Made by a program: the position numbers and the translations under genes
Shown here: in pieces, positions 58,301-61,461 of the stretch
Layout of the letters: the number at the start of each line of letters is the position of its first letter
Numbering within the stretch: position 1 is the first letter of the stretch
Assembly: GCA_028456385.1 (NCBI GenBank)
Contig: JALNQF010000245.1
Location: 1-61,461, forward strand
Direction: 5' to 3'
Source of the DNA: Ophiosphaerella korrae
Taxonomy: Eukaryota > Ascomycota > Dothideomycetes > Pleosporales > Phaeosphaeriaceae
Length of the DNA stretch: 61,461 nucleotides
The notes under the pieces: model-generated
What the model saw: only the letters and a program-made list of their open reading frames with translations
Database searches by the model: none
Told to the model about the DNA's origin: nothing

Positions 58301-60759
58301 AAAAAGAGAGCTAGAAAGTAATTTTTATAAAAATTAAGGTATAAGTTTAAAAAAGTATACTATTTCCTTAAAAGGAACTACTCTACTTAAAATTATTATA
58401 CTCTAGTATATTAAGTATTAAATTTAAATATAAACTTAAGCTAAAAGAGCTCTTTAGTATATATAAACGCTTAGTTAGTAATAAAAATAGACTACTTACT
58501 AACTTTATATCTAGTACGTTTCTATAGTAGTACTAATACTTCTCTTATACTATTATAGAACTACTACGTCTAAACTTCTTTTTAATAGCTCTATTAACTA
58601 TAATATTAGTAGTAGTAGTAGTAGCTTAGCTTATAGGCTCTAAACAAAGCTATATAGTAAGATTAGCTTAGTAATTAAAAAAGAAAAAATAGAACTTACT
58701 TTATAATATTTAAAGTTATACTTATAAGAAACCTAGTAATTATTATACTAAGATACTTTATTACTACTAAGCTTTTTCTTCTTATAAGTAAGAGCCTAAT
58801 TATAGCTATTAAAAGCTTTTCCTAAGTTCTTAATATAAGTTTAGGCTTTACTCTTATTAATATAAGTATTATTAGTAAGCTAATTAAAAACTTTATTAAA
58901 GGTTATATCTTTACATTTAACTATAATAGTAGTATAGTTATATTAATAGTTAGTAGACGTAATAATATACTTAAAACGTTAATAGTATAATAAACTCTAG
59001 TAGTACTTAGGTAGATTAGTAATAGATTAGACTAAAGAAGTAAAGTACTTACTAAAATATATTTACTCTTATAAGCTCTCTTATAAGTATTATAAATACT
59101 AAAGTTACTACAATAAATATAGTACTACTCTTTATAAATTGTTATTATAAAGCTCTTAAAAGTACTATTAAAAGTAGATTTACTAGAAGTTATAAGGCTT
59201 TTAAGATAGGCTATATACTAAAACCTTACTAGATTAAGCTAAGTAGTAAAGTTCTTAGTAAGAGTATAGACGTAGTTAGAGATAGCTTTATTAAAGACTA
59301 AGAGAAGTATAGTAGATAATATAGTAAGTAATAAAAGAGAAGAAGTAATAAAGATAGAAAAATAAAGTAACTAAAAAAAGTAGCTCCTTTATATCTAATC
59401 TTAAGTAACTCTAATACGCTAGTACTAAAGTAGTAATAAACTACCTTACGTTTAATAAGTAAAAGTATAACTATATTTACTTTATACTATTAATTAATTT
59501 AAACGTAATACTTTATAAGTTTAAACCTAAGCCTATAATTACTATAAATTAGACTATAATTTTACTTTAATAAAAAATAAAAATATAAAATAGTTTATAA
59601 TATACTATAAATCTTATTAAAAATATATTATAACTTTATATTTTAAAGAATTAGTAATATACTATAAATAGAGAGTAGATTTTAAGCTTTACTTAGAGCC
59701 TTAGTAAAGTAGTCTAGTCTCTAGGTACTAACCTAATAGGTAAGAACTCTATAATTATAGCAAGATAGCTATTATATAATACTCCTAGACCTATAGAGGT
59801 TAGACTTAGAGTAACTAATAAAATAATTATAATAAATCTTAGACCTAAGTACTAAAAACTTAGTATTATAAGTACTTTTATATAACCCTTAGTTAGTTAT
59901 AAGCTAGCCCTAGGCTTACTACAAGTATCTAATATATATACTATTCTATACTAAGTATATCTATTTAGTATACTATACCTCTTTTTAATTACGTTTAGTT
60001 TAATAGTATAGAGTAGGCTTAGTTATAGATAGCTAATAGAGTAGCTCTAAAGCTAAATAACTAGATAGAATTAAATACTATACGTACTTAAAGGTATAGA
60101 GCTCTACGCTTTAAGACGTAGTATAAGAGAAAAGAGGGCTATTATTATAGGTACTTTTCTTCCTTACTTAAAACCTCTCTTTAAGCCTCTCTCTTTAAGC
60201 CTTTTTCTTTAAACCTCTCTTTAAACTCTTTAAGTACTCCTAAAATTACTATTAGAGCTACTTAAGATTATATATACTCTTTAGATATATAAATACCTTT
60301 ATAGGCTTATAAATCTTTTAAGGATTTATTTTACTTTATTAATATACTTATTATTCTATTATATCTAACTCCTACTAAATACTTGTTATAAGTAACCCTT
60401 TTAATTACTAGTATTACTATAACTTAATTTATTAGTTTATAGTAATTATACTAAATATATAATAATTATTTTATATAGTCTTTAGCTAATAAGATTAAGA
60501 TAGTATAATATATATATATAAAACTTATCTAGTTTTCCTACTATAATTAGAGTAAAGAAATAAAAAATAAGTACTATTCTTATTTATAAAGTATAAGTAT
60601 TAATAGAGTATACTAAAAGATATTCTAAGTAGTACTCTAATATATACTTATATATATACCTAGAGTAGGTATTAATATAAGTATATATCTAAATACTATA
60701 AGGCTTTAGCTTTTTATACCTATTAATTAACTATATATAATTTAAGTCTAGTATAATAT
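58301..60759. other. Unidentified RIP-mutated DNA
   Basis: Presumably includes the 3' part of element F and other repeats. A weak minus-strand frame around 58,600-59,400 has short plausible stretches but no recognisable domain. A (TAG)n run lies at about 58,600-58,625. Confidence 0.4.
60173..60233. repeat. Short tandem repeat, CCTCTCTTTAAG-like
   Basis: Four to five imperfect 12-14-bp units rich in pyrimidines, ending near ACTCTTTAAG. Confidence 0.7.
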
Positions 60760-61189
60760 TGTAATAGGTTTCTTATTATTAACTATAGTAACCCTTTATA
60801 GTATTAGTAGATTAGAAAGTAATAATAAAAGCTTATATTACGATTAGTAATAACTATAAATAATAGTTGATTTGTGTATACAATGTTAAGTATTAGCGTT
60901 CTTAGTTAGAGATTAGATTGCTAATACTATCTTAATAATATGCATTTACGTTAACTATATACTTGCGTTAATCTATTTGTATAACTATACAGATTACTTT
61001 AATCTATTATATATATTTATAGATTACCTTAATCTATTACACGTATTTATAGATTACTTTACGTCTTACGTATCTAGGTTATAGTACGCTTCCTAATCTA
61101 GGTTGTTACCCTACTTGTCCTATGCTTTGTTAGCGCTTAAGTTAAGACTAATTAGTTCTATCTCGATTTCTCTTGTTACACCTATAACA
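60760..61189 (-). repeat. Solo A-type LTR (430 bp)
   Basis: Plus-strand start TGTAATAGG and end CCTATAACA, with perfect target duplication AATAT (60,755-60,759 and 61,190-61,194). Contains the AATCTATT/AGATTAC palindromic core. Termini are unmutated and some TG/CA remain. No internal sequence, so it is a solo LTR left by LTR-LTR recombination. Confidence 0.9.
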
Positions 61190-61461
61190 AATATATTTAC
61201 TTTATCTCTACTAGTAATTTTTCTAGTACTAAGCTACTATATCTAGGTTAAGCTTATAATATATAGAGGGGTGCAAAAAATAAAAAGTAATTTTTTTTTT
61301 AACTATTTTTAAACTTTTATATCTTTAAAACTATAATAGTTATAAAAATTTTAAAATATTAAATTTGTAGAGAAAAGGGTAAAATTTACTTTTTTAATAA
61401 AAAATTTCTTATATTATATAATCTATATTATTATAATAATAGTTAAAGTAGAGGTATTTTT
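61190..61461. other. AT-rich DNA at window end, low complexity
   Basis: After a GAGGGGTGCAAAAAATAAAAAG motif at about 61,266 the sequence is long A and T runs, unlike the CTA/TAG-rich RIP style before it. It could be the terminus of a different element continuing past the window. Confidence 0.35.

Overview
The window looks like nuclear DNA of a filamentous ascomycete (Pezizomycotina). Two features point there. One is a compact, intron-bearing gene island with fungal-type short introns. The other is two flanking AT-rich deserts made of transposons in which CA and TG dinucleotides are almost gone and former Trp and Gln codons read as TAG/TAA, the signature of repeat-induced point mutation (RIP). 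No ribosomal or transfer RNA gene was recognised.

Left desert (1-26,516): a nest of LTR retrotransposons of the Ty3/Gypsy class. An old LTR (G) touching the gene island was hit by element C (minus strand). C was then hit by B (1,690-8,951, target duplication ATATA), by A2 (11,526-18,590, duplication TATTA) and by a short element D. D was hit by A1 (18,996-26,017, duplication GTACC). B was itself hit by a solo LTR (E1, duplication AGTTT). A1 is the youngest and least mutated copy: gag with zinc knuckles, protease, reverse transcriptase, RNase H, integrase and a C-terminal chromodomain can still be read through RIP stops.

Gene island (about 26,350-36,200): four units. (1) A 585-aa membrane-anchored protein of a fungal family of unknown function (minus). 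(2) A broken PIF/Harbinger transposase (plus). (3) A 1,007-aa protein kinase-ankyrin protein, reconstructed here from seven exons (minus). (4) A 513-aa intronless protein with a HeLo-like N-terminal bundle and a pseudokinase domain (plus). Genes 3 and 4 are divergent and share a 405-bp upstream region. A kinase-ankyrin protein beside a helical-bundle pseudokinase recalls the animal RIPK/MLKL necroptosis pair, and I infer a possible fungal cell-death or allorecognition module.

Right desert (36,200-61,461): a Fot1/pogo transposase remnant, a C-family element (C2) carrying a solo LTR (E2, duplication ATAGA), a truncated B copy (B3), a compound of two A-like elements (X/Y) that appears collapsed through its LTRs, a second chromovirus lineage (F) interrupted by a second copy of D, and a solo A-type LTR (60,760-61,189, duplication AATAT).

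The most unexpected pattern in the deserts is an antisense reading frame next to the 3' LTR. It is conserved between diverged copies in two different Gypsy families, and its predicted product has a Cys cluster followed by a coiled coil.
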